Below, piece after piece: positions 62,346 to 64,000 of a stretch of 64,000 bases of DNA. This stretch comes from Erythrobacter donghaensis (lineage in GTDB: Bacteria; Pseudomonadota; Alphaproteobacteria; Sphingomonadales; Sphingomonadaceae). Position 1 is the stretch's first letter. Each line of letters opens with the position of its first letter. The position numbers were made by a program, and so were the translations under genes. The DNA lies in assembly GCF_001557325.1 (NCBI RefSeq), contig NZ_LSJS01000099.1, positions 7,864 through 71,863 of the forward strand, read 5' to 3'. Under the pieces are notes generated by a model. It made no database searches, was not told the DNA's origin, and saw nothing but the letters and a program-made list of their open reading frames with translations.

Positions 62346-63485
62346 GTGAGCGACCACGATACCGAAGACCATGTCGAAGACATCGCATTGGAGCCGCTGC
62401 CGCTCGATGCGTGGCACCGGGAGCGGGGCGCGCGGATGGTGCCTTTTGCCGGCTACGAGATGCCGATCCAGTACGAAGGCATCGTGGCCGAGCATAACTG
62501 GACGCGGGAAAGCGCCGGGCTGTTCGATGTCAGCCACATGGGCCAGCTGGTGCTGTCCGGCCCGGGGCTCGACGAAGCGGTCGAGGCGGTGCTGCCGATT
62601 GATCTTTCGACGCTGAAGCTCGGCCAGCAGCGCTATTCGCTGCTGCTCGACGAGGAGGGCGGGGTGCTCGATGACCTGATGGTCTCGCGCTGGCCCGAGG
62701 CGCTCTATCTGGTGGTCAACGGCGCGACCAAGTGGGACGACATGGGCACTCTGAGGGAAGCGCTGCCCGACGACATCACCATGAACTATCTCGACGACCG
62801 CGCGCTGCTGGCGCTACAGGGCCCCAAGGCGGTGGATGCGCTCGCCCGCCACACGACCGGGGAATGTCCACTTTCCGCGCTGACCTTCATGAAGTTCGGC
62901 CGCTTCCGGATCGCGGGCCATGACGTCACCATCGCCCGGGCAGGCTACACCGGCGAGGATGGGTTCGAGATATCGCTCCCCGCGGAAGCCGCCGCCGAAG
63001 TGGCCGAAGTGCTCTGCGCCGAGCCCGAGGTGAAGCCGATCGGCCTCGGCGCGCGGGATTCACTGCGGCTCGAGGCGGGCCTGCCGCTCTACGGCCACGA
63101 CCTCAGCCCCGAGACCTCGCCGATCGAAGCGGGTCTCACCTTCGGCATCAACAAGCGCCGCCGAACCGAGGGCGGCTACCCCGGCGCTGACCGCATCAAC
63201 CGCGAGATTGCCGAAGGCACCGCCCGCAAGTGGGTCGGCCTCAAGCTCGAAGGCCGTCTGCCCGCGCGCGAGGGCGCGGAAGTCTTCGCGGGCTCCGAGA
63301 AGATCGGCACGGTCACCAGCGGCGGCTTCTCGCCCACGCTGCAAGCGCCCATCGCCATGGCCTATGTCGCGACCGAGCACGCCGCCATCGGCACGCCGCT
63401 CGAGGTGGAAGTGCGAGGCAAGCGCCTCGCCGCCACCGTCTCGCCCACCCCTTTCGTCCCCCACCGCTACTTCAGAGGGAGCTGA
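62346..63485 (+). CDS. gcvT: Glycine cleavage system T protein (aminomethyltransferase)
   Basis: GcvT passes the aminomethyl carbon from lipoyl-GcvH to tetrahydrofolate. The 379-residue product has PFAGYEMPIQY near 31-41, SAGLFDVSHMGQL near 57-69, LDDLMVSRW, RAGYTGEDGFEIS near 199 with catalytic Asp region and GLGARDSLRLEAGLPLYGHD. The GTG at 62346 starts 58 bp after the riboswitch. gcvH follows 3 bp later, so they are cotranscribed. Confidence 0.97.
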   Translation: MSDHDTEDHVEDIALEPLPLDAWHRERGARMVPFAGYEMPIQYEGIVAEHNWTRESAGLFDVSHMGQLVLSGPGLDEAVEAVLPIDLSTLKLGQQRYSLLLDEEGGVLDDLMVSRWPEALYLVVNGATKWDDMGTLREALPDDITMNYLDDRALLALQGPKAVDALARHTTGECPLSALTFMKFGRFRIAGHDVTIARAGYTGEDGFEISLPAEAAAEVAEVLCAEPEVKPIGLGARDSLRLEAGLPLYGHDLSPETSPIEAGLTFGINKRRRTEGGYPGADRINREIAEGTARKWVGLKLEGRLPAREGAEVFAGSEKIGTVTSGGFSPTLQAPIAMAYVATEHAAIGTPLEVEVRGKRLAATVSPTPFVPHRYFRGS

Positions 63486-63488
63486 ACC

Positions 63489-63860
63489 ATGCCGCGCTAC
63501 TACACTGACGAACACGAATGGATCGATGTCGAGGATGACGTCGCGACCGTCGGCATCACCGACTATGCCCAGAGCCAGCTCGGCGACATCGTCTTCGTCG
63601 AACTGCCCGAAGTCGGCGCGATGATCGAGCAGGGCAAGGACGCCGCCGTGGTCGAGAGCGTCAAGGCCGCCTCCGACGTCTATGCCCCGATCACCGGCGA
63701 AGTGACCGAGACCAACAGCGCGCTCGAAGACGATCCCGCGCTCGTCAACTCCTCGCCCGAAGACGCGGGCTGGTTCTTCAAGATGACCATCGCCGCCCCG
63801 GCCGAGCTCGACAAGCTGATGGACGAGGACGGCTACAAGGCCTTCGTCGAGGACCTGTGA
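63489..63860 (+). CDS. gcvH: Glycine cleavage system H protein
   Basis: Lipoyl carrier of the glycine cleavage system, 123 residues. It has [11 protein letters not shown] at 4-14, [12 protein letters not shown] and the lipoylated lysine K59 in [14 protein letters not shown]. It ends with the usual helix ([17 protein letters not shown]). The ATG lies 3 bp after the gcvT stop and the stop overlaps the next GTG. gcvP is expected further right. Confidence 0.98.
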   Translation: MPRYYTDEHEWIDVEDDVATVGITDYAQSQLGDIVFVELPEVGAMIEQGKDAAVVESVKAASDVYAPITGEVTETNSALEDDPALVNSSPEDAGWFFKMTIAAPAELDKLMDEDGYKAFVEDL

Positions 63861-64000
63861 CCGCATCCCCCGCCTCTTCTGGCCCGCCGCTTGCAAGCCT
63901 GCGCCTGATGGTCGCCACCCCGCTCTATGGCGGGGCCGAGGGCGACTATCTGCGCGGCGTCGTGGGGCTGGCGGGCGCGGCCGAGCGGGCGGGGGTGGGG
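63857..64000 (+). CDS. Unknown CDS, N-terminal part (cut by right edge)
   Basis: Forty-eight codons are visible, starting at a GTG that overlaps the gcvH stop (GTGA). After a 14-residue Ser/Pro-rich start it reads [20 protein letters not shown], then [17 protein letters not shown]. The motif MVATPLYGG resembles the start of small GT-A glycosyltransferase-like proteins, but too little is present to call it. It is co-translated with gcvT-gcvH, an unexpected partner. Confidence 0.6.
   Translation, partial: MTASPASSGPPLASLRLMVATPLYGGAEGDYLRGVVGLAGAAERAGVG

Overview
The window is GC-rich, gene-dense chromosomal DNA from an alphaproteobacterium, most likely Sphingomonadales and close to Erythrobacter/Porphyrobacter. 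The evidence is an EcfG-NepR-PhyR general stress response locus, a methionine synthase split into two genes, an LptF/LptG pair beside DUF427 and ClpS genes, and polyhydroxyalkanoate (PHA) genes. There is also an 8-vinyl reductase gene (bciA) of the bacteriochlorophyll pathway, which suggests an aerobic anoxygenic phototroph although no other photosynthesis gene lies here. I see no insertion sequence, prophage, CRISPR array or plasmid gene. Most CDS are joined by 4-bp stop/start overlaps (ATGA or GTGA), which fixes many starts.

Layout. 1-8.3 kb: pheA (cut by the edge), a membrane-anchored cytochrome c, rlmE and a Ppx/GppA phosphatase, tRNA-Gln, a LOG-family protein, then a leftward run glmM, DUF1272, a phosphoribosyltransferase-HAD fusion and thiD. 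8.3-10.5 kb: an SDF-family symporter and sodB with a clear terminator. 10.5-14.5 kb: the stress response locus (ecfG, nepR, a CHASE histidine kinase, phyR) with EcfG-type promoters and a candidate GsrN-like small RNA beside phyR. 14.5-21 kb: an acetyltransferase-like protein, a fatty acid desaturase, a GNAT protein, lptG, lptF, DUF427 and clpS. 21-24 kb: a phasin gene with a probable PhaR operator, and phaC.

24-28.7 kb: alaC, a compact five-gene cluster of unknown role (HTH plus membrane anchor, coiled coil, membrane protein, RadC-like JAB protein, winged helix), and a crotonase. 28.7-31.9 kb: an arsenic resistance operon, arsR-arsI-arsC-acr3-arsH, with its palindromic operator. 31.9-37.3 kb: a thioesterase followed by a small tandem repeat, tRNA-Cys, tRNA-Thr and two adjacent lipoproteins, one a c-type cytochrome. 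37.7-41.4 kb: a four-gene cell-surface glycan operon (GT2 glycosyltransferase, methyltransferase, GtrA, polytopic membrane protein). 41.4-44.2 kb: an N-acyl-D-amino-acid deacylase-like amidohydrolase and bciA.

44.1-52 kb: a divergent galactoside catabolic locus. GH36 and GH42 glycosidases face a sodium/sugar symporter, galT and galK, giving uptake, hydrolysis and part of the Leloir route. 52-57.8 kb: a SahR-type ArsR-methyltransferase regulator whose palindrome overlaps its own start codon, followed by metF and the two metH halves, which are separated by a dispersed repeat. 57.8-62 kb: a small hypothetical protein, a serine hydrolase, a CPA2 antiporter and a phytanoyl-CoA dioxygenase-like protein. 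62-64 kb: a tandem glycine riboswitch ahead of gcvT and gcvH, then a CDS cut by the right edge.

Functions were assigned by reading motifs without a database search. The strongest leads are the stress-locus small RNA and promoters, the JAB/HTH cluster, the PRTase-HAD fusion and the two-lipoprotein locus.
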